Shown: positions 24,753 to 35,358, counted from the stretch's first letter. The stretch: DNA of 64,000 bases from Achromobacter denitrificans NBRC 15125 (GCF_001571365.1 NZ_BCTQ01000005.1:124001-188000); one strand, 5' to 3'. Translations and numbers: made by a program. The notes: generated by a model not told the origin, from the sequence alone.

Positions 24753-27170
24753 TCAAGCGCGCTGGCGCGCACCATGCGCGGCCACCAAGGCATCCTTGAT
24801 GCGCGCCAGGCAATCGGCCACCCTGGCTTCGTCCAGCGTGACCTCAGTGTCCTGTAGCCAGAACCGGAAAGCAAGGCTTTTCTCGGTCGCGGGCTCGCCG
24901 TGCTGGGGCTTCTCGCGCCACACGTCGAACAGCTGCGCATCCTGCACCACCGCCAGCTGCGGGTCCGCCTTGACGGCCGCGGCGACAGTGTCGAGCATGG
25001 ACTGCACGGACACGCCCTCGTCGACCCACAACGCCAAATCGCGCACCACCACGGGCTGGCGCGACAGTTCGCGCACCTGCGGCAATTCGCCTTCGGACAG
25101 GGCCGTGACGTCCAGTTCGAACACGACGGGCGCATGCGCCAGGTCGGCCTGCTGCGCCCAGCGCGGATGCAGTTCGCCGATCCAGCCGACCTGCCGGCCG
25201 TCGAGTTCGACGCGGGCGCTGCGGCCCGGATGCAGCGCGGGATGGGCGGCGGCCGCGAAGCGCAGGCGGCTGCCGCGCGCGCCGAACAGCGCCTCGACAT
25301 CCATCTTCACGTCGTAGAAGTCCACGTGGCGCGTCGCAACGCCCCACTGCTCTTCAACCGCGGGGCCCCAGGCCGCGCCGGCCAGCTTCAGGGGCTGGCG
25401 CACGCCGGCCACTTCCAGCGGACCGTCCTGGGCGGACGCATCGCGCATGAACACGCGGCCCAGTTCGAACACGCGCACGCGCGACTGCTTGCGGTTGGCA
25501 TTGTGGCGGATGTTGGCCACCAGGCCGCCGATCAGGCTGGAGCGCATGACCGACAGATGGCTGGCGATGGGATTGACCAGGCGCACCGGCGTCTCGTTGC
25601 CGGCGTAGTCGCGTTCCCAGTCGGCTTCGACGAAGCTGTAGTTCACGACTTCCTGGTAGTCCTGCGCGGCCGTCAGGCGGCGCAGGAAGTGCGCGCCGCG
25701 GCGGATCTCGGGCTGCGAGTACATCTTGGCGCGCGCCATCGGCGGCACCGCGGGAATGTTCTCGAAGCCGTAGATGCGGGCCACCTCTTCGATCAGGTCT
25801 TCTTCCAGTTCCAGGTCGAAGCGGTACGACGGCGGCGTCACGATGAATTCGTCGCCTTCGATCGCGTATTCCAGGCCCAGGCTGCCGAAGATCTTGGCGA
25901 CCTCGGCCTGCGTGACCGGCACGCCCAGCACGCGATGGCAGCGCGCCAGGCGCATGCGCACGGGTTCGCGCTTGGGCAGGTTGACGATCTGGTCGTCCAG
26001 CGGACCGACTTGGCCGCCGCAGATGTCCACGATCAGGCGCGTGATGAATTCGATGTGCTGCGGAATGGTCGCGAAGTCCACGCCGCGCTCGCCGCGGTGG
26101 CTGGCCTCGGAGCTGAACTTGTAGCGGCGCGCGCGGCCGGCCAGCGATTCGGGCCACCAGAACGCGGCTTCCAGATAGATGTTCTGCGTGTCGAGCGTGA
26201 CCGAGGTAGCCTCGCCGCCCATGATGCCGGCCAGGCTTTCGACCTGGTCGCCGGCCGCCACCACGCCGACCCGCGGGTCCAGCGTCACGGTCTGGCCGTT
26301 CAGCAGTTCGAGCGTCTCGCCCTCGCGCGCCCAGCGCACGCACAGATCGCCCTGGATCTTATCCAGGTCGAACACGTGCGACGGACGGCCCAGTTCGAGC
26401 ATGACGTAGTTGGAGATGTCCACCAGGGCCGACAGCGAGCGCTGGCCGGCGCGCTCCAGGCGCGTCTTCATCCAGTCGGGCGTCGCTGCGCGGGCGTTGA
26501 CGCCGCGGATCACGCGGCCGCCGAAACGGCCGCACAGGTCAGGCGCCTCGACCTTGACGGGCAGGCGTTCGTCCAGCGTCACGGGGACGGCGGCGGCGGT
26601 GGGCACCGACAGCGGCGCGCCGGTCAGGGCCGCGACTTCGCGCGCCACGCCCAGGATCGACAGGCAGTCGGCGCGGTTGGGCGTCATCTTCAAGGTGAAG
26701 AGCGTGTCGTCCAGGTCCAGCGCTTCGCGGATCGATTGGCCCGGCGTCATCTCGGCAGGCAGTTCCAGCAGGCCCGCGTGATCCTGCGACAGGCCCAGTT
26801 CGCGGGCCGAGCACAACATGCCCGACGATTGCACGCCGCGCATCTTGGCCACGCCGATCTTCATGCCGCCGGGCAGCTCCGCGCCCACGCGGGCCAGCGG
26901 CACGGTCAGGCCGGCCGCGGCGTTGGGCGCGCCGCAAACGATCTGCAGGCGTTCGCCCGAGCCGTCGTCCACTTGGCAGACGCGCAGCTTGTCCGCGTCC
27001 GGATGCGGAGCGATTTCGACGATGCGAGCCACCACCACGCCCGAAAATGCGGGCGCGGCGGGCACGGTGTCTTCGACTTCCAGGCCGGCCATCGTGAGCC
27101 GGTGCGCGAGTTCGTCGGTTGCGATCGGAGGATTGACCAGCGTACGCAGCCAGGATTCGGGAAATTGCAT
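24753..27170 (-). CDS. pheT: Phenylalanyl-tRNA synthetase beta subunit
   Basis: 805 residues, the usual length. In order: the N-terminal tRNA-binding OB fold ([14 protein letters not shown] and [13 protein letters not shown]), the B3/B4 editing domain, B5 segments, the catalytic-like module ([18 protein letters not shown]), and the C-terminal ferredoxin-fold anticodon-binding domain ending near LAFRFWLQD. It forms the alpha2beta2 enzyme with PheS and edits Tyr-tRNA(Phe). It lies 13 bp after pheS and three bp before ihfA. Confidence 0.97.
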   Translation of the reverse strand: MQFPESWLRTLVNPPIATDELAHRLTMAGLEVEDTVPAAPAFSGVVVARIVEIAPHPDADKLRVCQVDDGSGERLQIVCGAPNAAAGLTVPLARVGAELPGGMKIGVAKMRGVQSSGMLCSARELGLSQDHAGLLELPAEMTPGQSIREALDLDDTLFTLKMTPNRADCLSILGVAREVAALTGAPLSVPTAAAVPVTLDERLPVKVEAPDLCGRFGGRVIRGVNARAATPDWMKTRLERAGQRSLSALVDISNYVMLELGRPSHVFDLDKIQGDLCVRWAREGETLELLNGQTVTLDPRVGVVAAGDQVESLAGIMGGEATSVTLDTQNIYLEAAFWWPESLAGRARRYKFSSEASHRGERGVDFATIPQHIEFITRLIVDICGGQVGPLDDQIVNLPKREPVRMRLARCHRVLGVPVTQAEVAKIFGSLGLEYAIEGDEFIVTPPSYRFDLELEEDLIEEVARIYGFENIPAVPPMARAKMYSQPEIRRGAHFLRRLTAAQDYQEVVNYSFVEADWERDYAGNETPVRLVNPIASHLSVMRSSLIGGLVANIRHNANRKQSRVRVFELGRVFMRDASAQDGPLEVAGVRQPLKLAGAAWGPAVEEQWGVATRHVDFYDVKMDVEALFGARGSRLRFAAAAHPALHPGRSARVELDGRQVGWIGELHPRWAQQADLAHAPVVFELDVTALSEGELPQVRELSRQPVVVRDLALWVDEGVSVQSMLDTVAAAVKADPQLAVVQDAQLFDVWREKPQHGEPATEKSLAFRFWLQDTEVTLDEARVADCLARIKDALVAAHGARQRA

Positions 27171-27183
27171 GATCAGCCGTGGG

Positions 27184-28206
27184 TTATTCGTTGAACTGGC
27201 GCAGGAAGCGCAAATCGCCTTCGTAGAACTGGCGCAGATCGTTGACGCCGTAGCGCAACATGGTCAGGCGCTCAAGCCCCGAACCGAAGGCGAAGCCGAT
27301 GTAGCGCTCGGGATCGAGGCCGAAGTTGCGCACCACTTGCGGGTGCACCTGGCCCGAGCCGGAGATCTCCAGCCAGCGGCCGCGGTTCGGACCCGAGGTG
27401 AACATCATGTCGATCTCGGCCGACGGTTCCGTGAACGGGAAGAACGACGGGCGGAAACGCACGACGAGATCGTCGCTTTCAAAGAAGCAACGCAGGAAAT
27501 CGGTGTACACGCCCTTCAGGTCGGCGAACGAAATGTCCTCGGCGATCCAGAGCCCTTCCACCTGGTGGAACATGGGCGAGTGCGTGGCGTCGCTGTCGAC
27601 GCGGTAGGTGCGCCCCGGCGCGATGACCTTGATGGGCGGCTTGTTCATGCGGGCATAACGCACCTGCATGGGGCTGGTGTGCGTGCGCAGCAGCAGCGGC
27701 AGGCCGTCGGCGTCGTTCATGTCGACGTAAAACGTGTCCTGCATGGACCGCGCCGGATGGTCCAGCGGATTGTTCAGCGCGGTGAAATTGGTCCAGTCGT
27801 TTTCGACTTCGGGGCCGTCGGCCACGTCGAAGCCGATGGAGCGGAAGATCTCTTCCACTCGTTCCCAGGTGCGGATCACCGGATGGATGCCGCCAGGCGC
27901 GCGGCCGCGGCCCGGGAGGGTGACGTCAATGGTTTCGGATGCCAGACGGGCATCCAGTTCCGCCTGCGCCAGCGCGGCGCGGCGCAAATTCAGGAGCTCT
28001 TCGACCTTCTGCTTGGCCTGATTGATCCGGGCGCCCATCTCGCGCTTCTGCTCGGGATCGAGCTTGCCGAGGGCCTTCAGCAGCACCGTCAGCGCGCCTT
28101 CCTTGCCCAGGAAACGAGCCTTTGCGTTTTCCAGCGCGGCGGCGTCAGGAGCCGCGGCGAACCGTTCTTGCGCCTGGGAGACCAGGTCGTCAACCGTTTG
28201 AGTCAT
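27184..28206 (-). CDS. pheS: Phenylalanyl-tRNA synthetase alpha subunit
   Basis: 340 residues. An N-terminal coiled-coil for tRNA contact (about 1-90) precedes the class II catalytic core with motif 1 around [13 protein letters not shown], motif 2 ([20 protein letters not shown]), and motif 3 ([11 protein letters not shown]). It charges tRNA-Phe with phenylalanine. It follows rplT on the same strand with a terminator-like hairpin between them and no Phe-rich leader peptide, unlike E. coli pheST. Confidence 0.97.
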   Translation of the reverse strand: MTQTVDDLVSQAQERFAAAPDAAALENAKARFLGKEGALTVLLKALGKLDPEQKREMGARINQAKQKVEELLNLRRAALAQAELDARLASETIDVTLPGRGRAPGGIHPVIRTWERVEEIFRSIGFDVADGPEVENDWTNFTALNNPLDHPARSMQDTFYVDMNDADGLPLLLRTHTSPMQVRYARMNKPPIKVIAPGRTYRVDSDATHSPMFHQVEGLWIAEDISFADLKGVYTDFLRCFFESDDLVVRFRPSFFPFTEPSAEIDMMFTSGPNRGRWLEISGSGQVHPQVVRNFGLDPERYIGFAFGSGLERLTMLRYGVNDLRQFYEGDLRFLRQFNE

Positions 28207-28225
28207 GAAATCCAGCCTTCAAAAC

Positions 28226-28254
28226 GCAAACGGGGCCATTACAGCCCCGTTTGC
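28226..28254 (-). terminator. Terminator-like hairpin between rplT and pheS
   Basis: GCAAACGGGGC pairs perfectly with GCCCCGTTTGC around a seven-base loop, followed on the minus strand by GTTTTG. It lies 30 bases after rplT and 20 before pheS. The short T-run suggests partial termination, setting a lower level of pheST relative to ribosomal protein mRNA. Confidence 0.65.
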
Positions 28255-28283
28255 AGCGATGCGCGATGAGTTAAAGCGCGCGA

Positions 28284-28643
28284 TCAGGCAGCCAAGGCAG
28301 CCTTGGCTTGCTGCACGATGGCGGCGAAGCCGGCCTTGTCGCGCACGGCCAGATCGGCCAGGACCTTGCGGTCGAGTTCGATCGAAGCCTTCTTCAGGCC
28401 GGCGATGAACACGCTGTAGCTGACGCCATGCTCACGGACGGCGGCGTTGATACGCGTGATCCACAGAGCGCGGAACGTGCGCTTCTTGTTGCGACGATCG
28501 CGGTAGGCGTATTGGCCAGCGCGCATGACCGCTTGCTTGGCAATACGGAACACATTACCGCGGCGACCACGATAACCCTTGGCGGCGGCAATGACTTTTT
28601 TGTGACGGGCGCGGGCGGTTACGCCGCGTTTGACGCGAGGCAT
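28284..28643 (-). CDS. rplT: Ribosomal protein L20
   Basis: 119 residues with the highly basic L20 N terminus ([19 protein letters not shown]), [18 protein letters not shown] and the globular C-terminal domain ([20 protein letters not shown]). It binds 23S rRNA early in 50S assembly and in other bacteria represses its own operon. It follows rpmI by 15 bp. Confidence 0.98.
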   Translation of the reverse strand: MPRVKRGVTARARHKKVIAAAKGYRGRRGNVFRIAKQAVMRAGQYAYRDRRNKKRTFRALWITRINAAVREHGVSYSVFIAGLKKASIELDRKVLADLAVRDKAGFAAIVQQAKAALAA

Positions 28644-28658
28644 ATTAGATCTCCTTTA

Positions 28659-28856
28659 TCAAGCGAAAGGCATCATGGCCTTGACGGAGGCCACGTTGGA
28701 CTCATGGACCGCCGTCGAGCCGCGCAGTTGACGCTTGGCCTTGGTGGTCTTCTTGGTCAGGATGTGACGCTTGAACGCCTGACCGCGCTTGATGGAGCCG
28801 CTGCCGCGAACCTTAAAGCGCTTGGAGGCGCTTTTCTTGGTTTTCATCTTGGGCAT
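28659..28856 (-). CDS. rpmI: Ribosomal protein L35
   Basis: 65 residues, normal length: [20 protein letters not shown], then [21 protein letters not shown] small basic protein of the 50S subunit. It is the first gene of the cluster here, because infC, its usual upstream neighbour, lies at 40.5 kb on the same strand. Confidence 0.98.
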   Translation of the reverse strand: MPKMKTKKSASKRFKVRGSGSIKRGQAFKRHILTKKTTKAKRQLRGSTAVHESNVASVKAMMPFA

Positions 28857-28892
28857 GTTGATTCCCTAAACTAAAACACGCATTGTTGATTT

Positions 28893-28921
28893 ATATGACG
28901 CGAGGTGCTTGACGCGCGCAA
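28893..28921 (-). promoter_or_regulatory. Candidate promoter for rpmI-rplT
   Basis: On the minus strand TTGCGC, a 17-base spacer and TCATAT (continuing TCATATAAAT) lie 37 bases before rpmI. An own promoter is expected because infC is not upstream. The rest of the 388-bp gap to comM holds the comM terminator and GC-rich inverted repeats. Confidence 0.4.
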
Positions 28922-29106
28922 GGCCGATGAAAGCCAGGCGCCACGGCAAAACTTGGTCTACCTGTTGCCACTTCTGAGGTACTTCCAGGGCTGTTGCCGG
29001 GGACATCACCGGAGCATCGCGCCTTTGGGGCCGACGCCTCGGGCATATACCCTGGGCCCGCGCCGGCTAAGGGCGCTGCCCGCCGGCATCGCTGCCGGCT
29101 TCACCC

Positions 29107-29128
29107 GAAAAAGGCCGCCAAAGCGGCC
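29107..29128 (-). terminator. comM terminator
   Basis: GGCCGC-CAAA-GCGGCC (29113-29128) followed on the minus strand by TTTTTCGGG, about 120 bases beyond the comM stop. Confidence 0.65.
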
Positions 29129-29244
29129 CAGATCCGGGAAAGCCTTTGATTATATGGTGATTTCCCTGAGTTTGTCGAGCAGGCAGGCCGACTCGGCCGG
29201 CGATGCCGCTTCCCGGGCGGGACATGCCCCGGGGACCCGGGCAA

Positions 29245-30771
29245 TCATACTCCCGGCCGCCGGTATTGCACGGCCTGGGCGACGTGGGACGCCGCCAGCC
29301 GCTCCTCGCCGTCCAGGTCGGCAATAGTCCGGGCAACCCGCAGCGCCCGGTGCAGGGCCCGGGCCGACCCGGCCAGCCGGCGCATGGCCTGCGACAGCAG
29401 GGCCCGGGCCTCGCCATCCATGCGGCAATGCTCGTCCAGTTCGGCGCCCTCCAGGGCGGCGTTCGGCTTGCCCTGGCGGGCCAGTTGGCGCTCGCGGCAA
29501 CGCGCCACGCGCTCGCGCACGGGCTCCGAGGGCTCGCCCGGCGGGCCGCTCATCCAATCCGGGTCGGAGGGCGGCAGGGCCACGTGCAGATCGATGCGAT
29601 CCAGCAAGGGGCCGGACACCCTGCCCACATAGCGCGCCGCCTGGTCGGGAGAGCAGGCGCAGGCCCGGGCCGGATGGCCGCGCCAGCCGCAAGGGCATGG
29701 GTTCATGGCCGCGACCAGCTGGAACCGGGCGGGGAACCGCGCCGAATGCAGCGCCCGGGCGATGATCACCCTGCCCGCTTCCAGCGGTTCGCGCAGGGCT
29801 TCGAGCGTTCGGCGGTTGAATTCCGGCAGCTCGTCCAGGAACAGCACCCCTCGATGCGCCAGACTGATTTCGCCCGGGCGCGGCCGGCTGCCCCCGCCCA
29901 CCAGCGCCGCGACGGACGCGGAATGGTGCGGCGCCCGGAACGGCGGCTGCCCCATCGGCGCGTCGGGCAGGCCCGCCAGGGCCGCCACCGCAGCGGCTTC
30001 CAGCGCCTCCCGCCGCGCCAGGGGCGGCAGCAAGCCCGGCAGGCGCGCGGCCAGCATGCTCTTGCCCGCGCCCGGCGGACCGATCATCAGCAGGCTGTGC
30101 GCTCCCGCCGCCGCGACCTCCAGCGCCCGCCGCGCCCCCGGCTGGCCGCGCACGTCCGACAGGCACGCCGCCGGCGGCGCCGCCGGCCAGGGCCTGGGAA
30201 TGGCATCGGGCAGCCGGCAGGCTCCGGCCGCGTGCGCGGCCACGTCGGCCAGACTGCGCGCGGACAACACCCGCAGGTCCGGCACCCAGGCCGCCTGCTC
30301 GGCGCTGCCGGCCGGCAGGATGAGCGTGGCGCCAGGCGCCTCGCGCGCCACGCCCAGCGCGATGACCAGCGGCGCGGCCACCGGCACCAGCGCCCCCGTC
30401 AACGACAGCTCGCCGGCCAGCACCAGGTCGGCCAGCGCCGGAGCCGGCGCGCGCGCATCCGGGGCGCCCTCCGCCTGGGCGGCCAATTGCCCCGACGCCA
30501 GCAACACGCCCAGGGCGATGGGCAGGTCGAAGCGGCCGGACTCCTTGGGCAGGTCGGCCGGCGAGAGATTGACGGTGATGCGGCCCGGCGGAAATTCGAA
30601 GCCGCTATTGAGGATGGCGGCACGCACTCGCTCGCGGCTCTCGCGCACCTCGGTGTCCGGCAAGCCCACCACGTTGAAGCCGGGCAGCCCGGGCCCCAGA
30701 TGCGTCTCCACGCGCACCGCGTGGGTGTCCAGGCCGCAAAGGGCACGGCTGGCTAGAACGGCTAGCGTCAA
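29245..30771 (-). CDS. comM: ComM/YifB-family AAA+ ATPase
   Basis: 508 residues from a TTG at 30771, chosen because family members start at the equivalent of LAVLASRALCG and CTGGAG precedes it. The N-terminal ChlI-like domain has GLPGFNVVGLPDTEV. The AAA+ core has Walker A GPPGAGKS, Walker B GVLFLDELPEF, and a sensor near PARFQLVAAMNPC. A cysteine cluster (CPCGWRGHPARACAC) precedes the lid. ComM is a hexameric branch-migration helicase that helps integrate incoming DNA during natural transformation. Confidence 0.93.
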   Translation of the reverse strand: MTLAVLASRALCGLDTHAVRVETHLGPGLPGFNVVGLPDTEVRESRERVRAAILNSGFEFPPGRITVNLSPADLPKESGRFDLPIALGVLLASGQLAAQAEGAPDARAPAPALADLVLAGELSLTGALVPVAAPLVIALGVAREAPGATLILPAGSAEQAAWVPDLRVLSARSLADVAAHAAGACRLPDAIPRPWPAAPPAACLSDVRGQPGARRALEVAAAGAHSLLMIGPPGAGKSMLAARLPGLLPPLARREALEAAAVAALAGLPDAPMGQPPFRAPHHSASVAALVGGGSRPRPGEISLAHRGVLFLDELPEFNRRTLEALREPLEAGRVIIARALHSARFPARFQLVAAMNPCPCGWRGHPARACACSPDQAARYVGRVSGPLLDRIDLHVALPPSDPDWMSGPPGEPSEPVRERVARCRERQLARQGKPNAALEGAELDEHCRMDGEARALLSQAMRRLAGSARALHRALRVARTIADLDGEERLAASHVAQAVQYRRPGV

Positions 30772-30942
30772 GGCGGTCTCCAGGGACGGACGGAAACCGC
30801 CAGTATCCGCAAAGAACGCGAGGCTGCCGCCGCGGCAGGGACAAAAGCGTCCCGCGCCCGCGGCCCGCGCCAAAGAAAACGGCCGCTCGTGGCGACCGTG
30901 GAAAACGGAGCCGGGCCGGCCGCCACGCGGCCGGCGGCATGC

Positions 30943-31194
30943 CTACTTGTCCAGCGCGGACAGGCGCGATTCCAGCTGCTGGACCTGGGCGGCCAGCTGA
31001 TCCACGCGGGCGCGGGTGCGGGCCAGCAGGTCGGCCTGGACGTCGAATTCCTCGCGGGTCACCAGATCCAGCTTGGAGAACGCCTGCGTCATCATCGCGC
31101 GGACGTTGCGCTCCACGTCCGCGGCCGGGCTGCGGGCGATCAGGTCGGAAAGGTTCTTCTGGATGTCTTCCATCCACTGGGTGCGATTGTTCAT
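30943..31194 (-). CDS. ubiK: Ubiquinone biosynthesis accessory factor UbiK (YqiC/BMFP family)
   Basis: 83 residues from the ATG at 31194. An N-terminal amphipathic helix (WMEDIQKNLSDLIARSP), VRAMMTQAFSKLDLVTREEF and a C-terminal coiled coil (LLARTRARVDQLAAQVQQLE) are the family pattern. UbiK supports late ubiquinone synthesis with UbiJ and binds membranes as a trimer. It is upstream of comM on the same strand, a frequent beta-proteobacterial pair. Confidence 0.9.
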   Translation of the reverse strand: MNNRTQWMEDIQKNLSDLIARSPAADVERNVRAMMTQAFSKLDLVTREEFDVQADLLARTRARVDQLAAQVQQLESRLSALDK

Positions 31195-31261
31195 GACGGC
31201 CTCACTATGTTCTTGATGCCTCAAGTGTAGTGCGTCGGGCCGCCGCTACCCGGTGCAAAAT

Positions 31262-31328
31262 AAAAAAAAAGCCCCCACGCCGCGCAAGCTTCGCTTGCTT
31301 GCTGCCCCCCGAGGGGGCGCTTTTTGTC
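31262..31328. terminator. Bidirectional terminator / GC-rich intergenic repeat
   Basis: Two nested inverted repeats (GCAAGCTTCGCTTGC and a GCCCCCTCGGGGGGC-type stem) are flanked by a run of A on the left (T9 on the minus strand) and CTTTTTG on the right. It ends the hydrolase transcript. A related CCCCCTCAAGGGGGCGC unit lies at 36628-36645 after amtB, suggesting a dispersed terminator-like repeat. Confidence 0.7.
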
Positions 31329-31362
31329 TTGCCCCCCCACGCCTCGCAAGCGTTGCCGCGCT

Positions 31363-32298
31363 TCATTTCACGTTTTCGTCCAGGAACGCGCGGATGGCCG
31401 CCCCGATTTCGACGCCGTGCGTTTCCAGCGCCAGGTGGCCGGTGTCGTAGAAGCGCACGTCGGCGCCAGGGATGTCGCGCTTCCAGGCCTCGGCGCCCGC
31501 GGGCAGGAAGAACGGATCGTTCTTGCCCCAGACCGCCAGCAGGGGCGGCTGGTGCTTGCGGAAGTAGGCTTGGAATTCCGGGTACTTCTCCACGTTGGAC
31601 GCGTAGTCCAGGAGCAGATCGAGCTGGACCTCGGCATTGCCCGGCCGGGACACCAGGAAGCTCTCCAGCGCGATGGCATCGGGCGCGACCAGGGTGGCGT
31701 CCGGGACGCCTTCCAGATACTGCCACTCGATGGAGGCGGGCGTGGAGAACTCGCGCAGCGCATCGCGGTTCGCTTGCGACGGCTTCTTCCAATACTCCTG
31801 GATCTGCGCCCAGCCCGGACCCAGCCCTTCCTCATAGGCGTTCCCATTCTGCGAAACGATGGCGCTGACGCGAGACGGATTCGCCGCCGCGAGGCGCCAG
31901 CCCACGGGAGCGCCGTAGTCGAAGACTTGCATGGCGTAGCGCTCCAGCCGCAACTGTTCGGTGAACTGCCCGATGGTCCTGGCGAGCTGGTCAAACGTGT
32001 AGGCATATTGCCCGCGGGCGGGCGCCTCGGTGAATCCGAAGCCCGGCAGATCCGGCGCGATCACGTAGTACCTGTCCGCAAGCAGCGGAATGAGGTTGCG
32101 GTACATGAACGACGATGCCGCGTACCCGTGCAGCAAGAGCACCGCCGGCGCCCGGCGGTCGCCCGCCACCCGATAGAACACCTTCACATCCCCCACCTGC
32201 TCGAACCGGTGGTGGACCTGGCGGCCCGCCGCAAGCGCTTCGCCCGTCAACGACGCCGCGGCCGCGCCGGCCGCTCCCTGCAGTTCATTCGTAGCCAT
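31363..32298 (-). CDS. Alpha/beta hydrolase of the haloalkane dehalogenase/epoxide hydrolase group
   Basis: 311 residues. The oxyanion segment is LLLHGYAASS, the nucleophile position carries Asp in MQVFDYGAPVG, a second acid is in WGKNDPFF, and the catalytic histidine is in TGHLALETH. An aspartate nucleophile points to dehalogenase or epoxide hydrolase rather than esterase. The long cap between the nucleophile and WGKND fits. Divergent from the CGNR regulator gene with a palindrome between, so it is probably the regulator's target. Confidence 0.87.
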   Translation of the reverse strand: MATNELQGAAGAAAASLTGEALAAGRQVHHRFEQVGDVKVFYRVAGDRRAPAVLLLHGYAASSFMYRNLIPLLADRYYVIAPDLPGFGFTEAPARGQYAYTFDQLARTIGQFTEQLRLERYAMQVFDYGAPVGWRLAAANPSRVSAIVSQNGNAYEEGLGPGWAQIQEYWKKPSQANRDALREFSTPASIEWQYLEGVPDATLVAPDAIALESFLVSRPGNAEVQLDLLLDYASNVEKYPEFQAYFRKHQPPLLAVWGKNDPFFLPAGAEAWKRDIPGADVRFYDTGHLALETHGVEIGAAIRAFLDENVK

Positions 32299-32312
32299 CG
32301 TAAAATCTCCGT

Positions 32313-32342
32313 GTAACCTTAAAATTGAGTTTTAGAGGTTAC
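32313..32342. promoter_or_regulatory. Palindromic operator between hydrolase and CGNR regulator genes
   Basis: GTAACCTTAAAA and TTTTAGAGGTTAC form an imperfect inverted repeat with GTAACC/GGTTAC ends. Further half-sites follow at about 32352 (GGTAACT) and 32377 (GGGTTAC) in the 94-bp divergent gap. Likely binding region for the CGNR protein. Confidence 0.55.
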
Positions 32343-32392
32343 ATCACCCATAGGTAACTGGTAAATGCATTTTTTTGGGTTACATTGACGGA

Positions 32393-32974
32393 ATGCTTGA
32401 GAACGCAACCGCCCAGAAGGCCCCGCTGTTCGTGGGTGACGACCTCGCGCTCGACTTCATCAACAGTGAATTCGGCGTGGGGCCGGCCCATCACGAGTGC
32501 TTCACCGACGACCATGCCGTGCTGGCATGGTTGAAGCTGGCCGGCGTGCTTCCTCAAGGCATCGAGGCGCCCCCCGAGGGCCTGATGAAGCTCGCCCTTC
32601 AATTGCGTGAAAGCGCAAAATGCTTGCTGAACGCGGCCAAGCTGGGGGGAGAGGCCGACGCCAGCGTCGTCAACCACGTTCTCAGGGCCGGCCGTCGCTC
32701 GAAGGAATTGGAGTGGGACAGCGCGAGCAACGCGTTCAAAGTGGTAAGGCGGCGCCTCCAGGAGGACGCCGCCAGCCTGCTCGAACCCGTTGCCCAGGCC
32801 GTCGTCATGCTGCTGACCGACGCGCCGCTGGATCTCGTCCGGCAATGTGAAGCGCACGACTGCACGCTCATGTTTCACGACAGGACGAAGTCGCACCGGC
32901 GCCGCTGGTGCAGCATGGCGGTGTGCGGCAACCGGATGAAAGTGGCGGCATTCCGGTCGCGCAAGAAGAGATAA
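32393..32974 (+). CDS. CGNR zinc-finger protein with ABATE domain, probable regulator
   Basis: 193 residues from the ATG at 32393; an upstream TTG is less likely. The N-terminal ABATE-type domain begins FVGDDLALDFINSEF. The C-terminal CGNR finger has CEAHDC, then RRRWCSMAVCGNRMK with the defining motif, and a basic tail. Proteins of this architecture are thought to be DNA-binding regulators, often beside the enzyme gene they control. Here the divergent hydrolase gene is the natural candidate. Confidence 0.85.
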   Translation: MLENATAQKAPLFVGDDLALDFINSEFGVGPAHHECFTDDHAVLAWLKLAGVLPQGIEAPPEGLMKLALQLRESAKCLLNAAKLGGEADASVVNHVLRAGRRSKELEWDSASNAFKVVRRRLQEDAASLLEPVAQAVVMLLTDAPLDLVRQCEAHDCTLMFHDRTKSHRRRWCSMAVCGNRMKVAAFRSRKKR

Positions 32975-32984
32975 GGACGCGCGC

Positions 32985-33947
32985 TTACGGCTCGACCGCA
33001 ATCGCGATTTTTCCCTGGATGCCGTTGTTGGGACGCTCCAGCCGGGCATGGGCGAGCGGAATGTCGGCAAGCGGATAGACCGCGCCCACATGCGGCCGTA
33101 GCTGGCCGCGCGCCACCAATGCGCTCAATTCGTCGAGCTTGCCGCGGTTCTGCCTGGTGAACACGAAGTGATAGCTCGCGTTCTTGCCCCAGGCCTGAAG
33201 AACGTTTTGCGGTTGCGCGGTGTCCACGATCGAGACGACCCGGCCCAACTGCGCAAGCGCGTCGGGGCTGCGCGACAAGGCGTTGCCGCCTATGGTGTCG
33301 AACACGACATCGACGCCGCGGCCCCCGGTTTCCCGCAAGACGGCGTCGACATAATCTTCTTTTTCGTAGTCGATGACGACATCGGCGCCCACGCTGCGCG
33401 CGAATTCGATGTTTGAGTCGCGCACGGTGGTGAACGCCCTTGCACCGATCGCTTTCGCGAGCTGGATCGCCACGTGGCCGACGCCTCCCGCGCCGCCGTG
33501 CACCAGGATGCTCTCCCCCACCCGCAGCGCCGCGCGCACGACCAGCGCTTCCCACGCCGTCCCGCCGACCAGGGTCAGGCTCGCCGCCTCAAGATGGCTC
33601 AGGGACGCAGGCTTCTTCCCGACGATGCTTTCGGCAGCGACGTGGTACTCGGCATAGCTACCCGGCCCCTCGAATATTTGCGGGGTGTACCAGACTTCGT
33701 CTCCAGGCACGAAGGCCGTCACGCCCGGTCCGACCGCCTCGACGACGCCGGATACGTCGTGGCCGGTAATGGCCGGCAGCGGCACCAGGTCGGGATAGTC
33801 GCCACGCCGGACCTGGTAATCCAGGGGATTGATGGAGGTGGCATGCACCCGGACCAGGACTTGCCCCGCGCGCGGCACGGGCTTGGGCACGTCGCGCAGC
33901 TCGAACGATTCCGGGCCGCCAAATGACTTCAATACGATCGCTTTCAT
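32985..33947 (-). CDS. Zinc-independent NADPH:quinone oxidoreductase-like MDR protein
   Basis: 320 residues from the ATG at 33947. The medium-chain dehydrogenase fold is complete: [32 protein letters not shown], the [20 protein letters not shown] nucleotide loop, and FDTIGGNAL. No structural-zinc cysteines are present, as in zeta-crystallin/quinone oxidoreductases. Such enzymes reduce quinones or enones with NADPH. It follows the ArsR gene by 63 bp, with an operator-like palindrome between. Confidence 0.88.
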   Translation of the reverse strand: MKAIVLKSFGGPESFELRDVPKPVPRAGQVLVRVHATSINPLDYQVRRGDYPDLVPLPAITGHDVSGVVEAVGPGVTAFVPGDEVWYTPQIFEGPGSYAEYHVAAESIVGKKPASLSHLEAASLTLVGGTAWEALVVRAALRVGESILVHGGAGGVGHVAIQLAKAIGARAFTTVRDSNIEFARSVGADVVIDYEKEDYVDAVLRETGGRGVDVVFDTIGGNALSRSPDALAQLGRVVSIVDTAQPQNVLQAWGKNASYHFVFTRQNRGKLDELSALVARGQLRPHVGAVYPLADIPLAHARLERPNNGIQGKIAIAVEP

Positions 33948-33974
33948 GGTTGATCCTAATTTCGATAAAAAGGG

Positions 33975-33994
33975 ATATCGGGAATTCCAGATAT
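33975..33994. promoter_or_regulatory. ArsR operator candidate before the oxidoreductase gene
   Basis: ATATCGG-GAATTC-CAGATAT, a 7-6-7 palindrome with one mismatch, matches in length, spacing and half-sites the palindrome in front of the ArsR gene (34323-34342). It lies 28 bases before the oxidoreductase start. Confidence 0.65.
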
Positions 33995-34010
33995 ATAGGG
34001 GCAAAAAAAT

Positions 34011-34313
34011 CTACAGCTCTTTCCCGATGATCTCGGCAAGCGCGCTGATGGCTGCTTCGTTCCGCTTGTAGTAGGTCCACTGGCCGATGCGCCTGGCTTC
34101 CACCAGGCCCGCCCGTTGCAGCGTTGCGAGGTAATCGGACACCGTCGACTGCGATAGCCCGACGCCTTCCTGGATGCTGCTGACGCAAACGCCCACCGTC
34201 AGCACGTCCCCTTCGTCCTGCGGCGGGAAGCTGTTCACGGGATCCTTCAACCCTTTCAGGATTTCAAGGCGCGTGCGGTTCGAGAGGGCTTTGAATACTT
34301 CGAGCAGGTCCAT
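34011..34313 (-). CDS. ArsR-family transcriptional repressor
   Basis: 100 residues. The winged helix is clear: FKALSNRTRLEILKGL, then the helix-turn-helix GLSQSTVSDYLATLQRAGLV and a wing ARRIGQWTYYKRNE. Only one cysteine (VGVCVSS) is in the region where metal-sensing members carry CxC, so thiol-reactive or redox sensing is more likely than arsenic or metal sensing; this is inference. It is upstream of the oxidoreductase gene on the same strand, and both have the same 20-bp palindrome. Confidence 0.9.
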   Translation of the reverse strand: MDLLEVFKALSNRTRLEILKGLKDPVNSFPPQDEGDVLTVGVCVSSIQEGVGLSQSTVSDYLATLQRAGLVEARRIGQWTYYKRNEAAISALAEIIGKEL

Positions 34314-34322
34314 GAAGCGATA

Positions 34323-34342
34323 ATATCGGAATTTCCCGATAT
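34323..34342. promoter_or_regulatory. ArsR operator candidate before the arsR-type gene
   Basis: ATATCGG-AATTTC-CCGATAT is a perfect 7-6-7 palindrome ten bases before the ArsR start codon. Its half-sites recur at 33975-33994. Confidence 0.7.
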
Positions 34343-34394
34343 GTCAATGCGCTCTCATCTCCCGCAAGGGTTCGCGGCTCTCCAGGCGACGGGC

Positions 34395-34430
34395 AAAAAA
34401 AAGGGCGGGCCGCATGCGGTGACCGCCCTT
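34395..34430 (-). terminator. Orphan terminator on the minus strand
   Basis: AAGGGCGG (34401-34408) pairs with CCGCCCTT (34423-34430), followed on the minus strand by eight T. No minus-strand gene lies upstream in the 560 bp before glnK, so it may end a small RNA or a transcript starting near glnK. Confidence 0.75.
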
Positions 34431-35326
<896 letters not shown>

Positions 35327-35358
35327 ACGAATAAAGAAAGACTCATTGGAGCCTGAAA

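Noticed and set aside
24900..27194. A 764-codon open frame opposite pheT
   Set aside because: Antisense to an unmistakable essential gene, with low-complexity composition.
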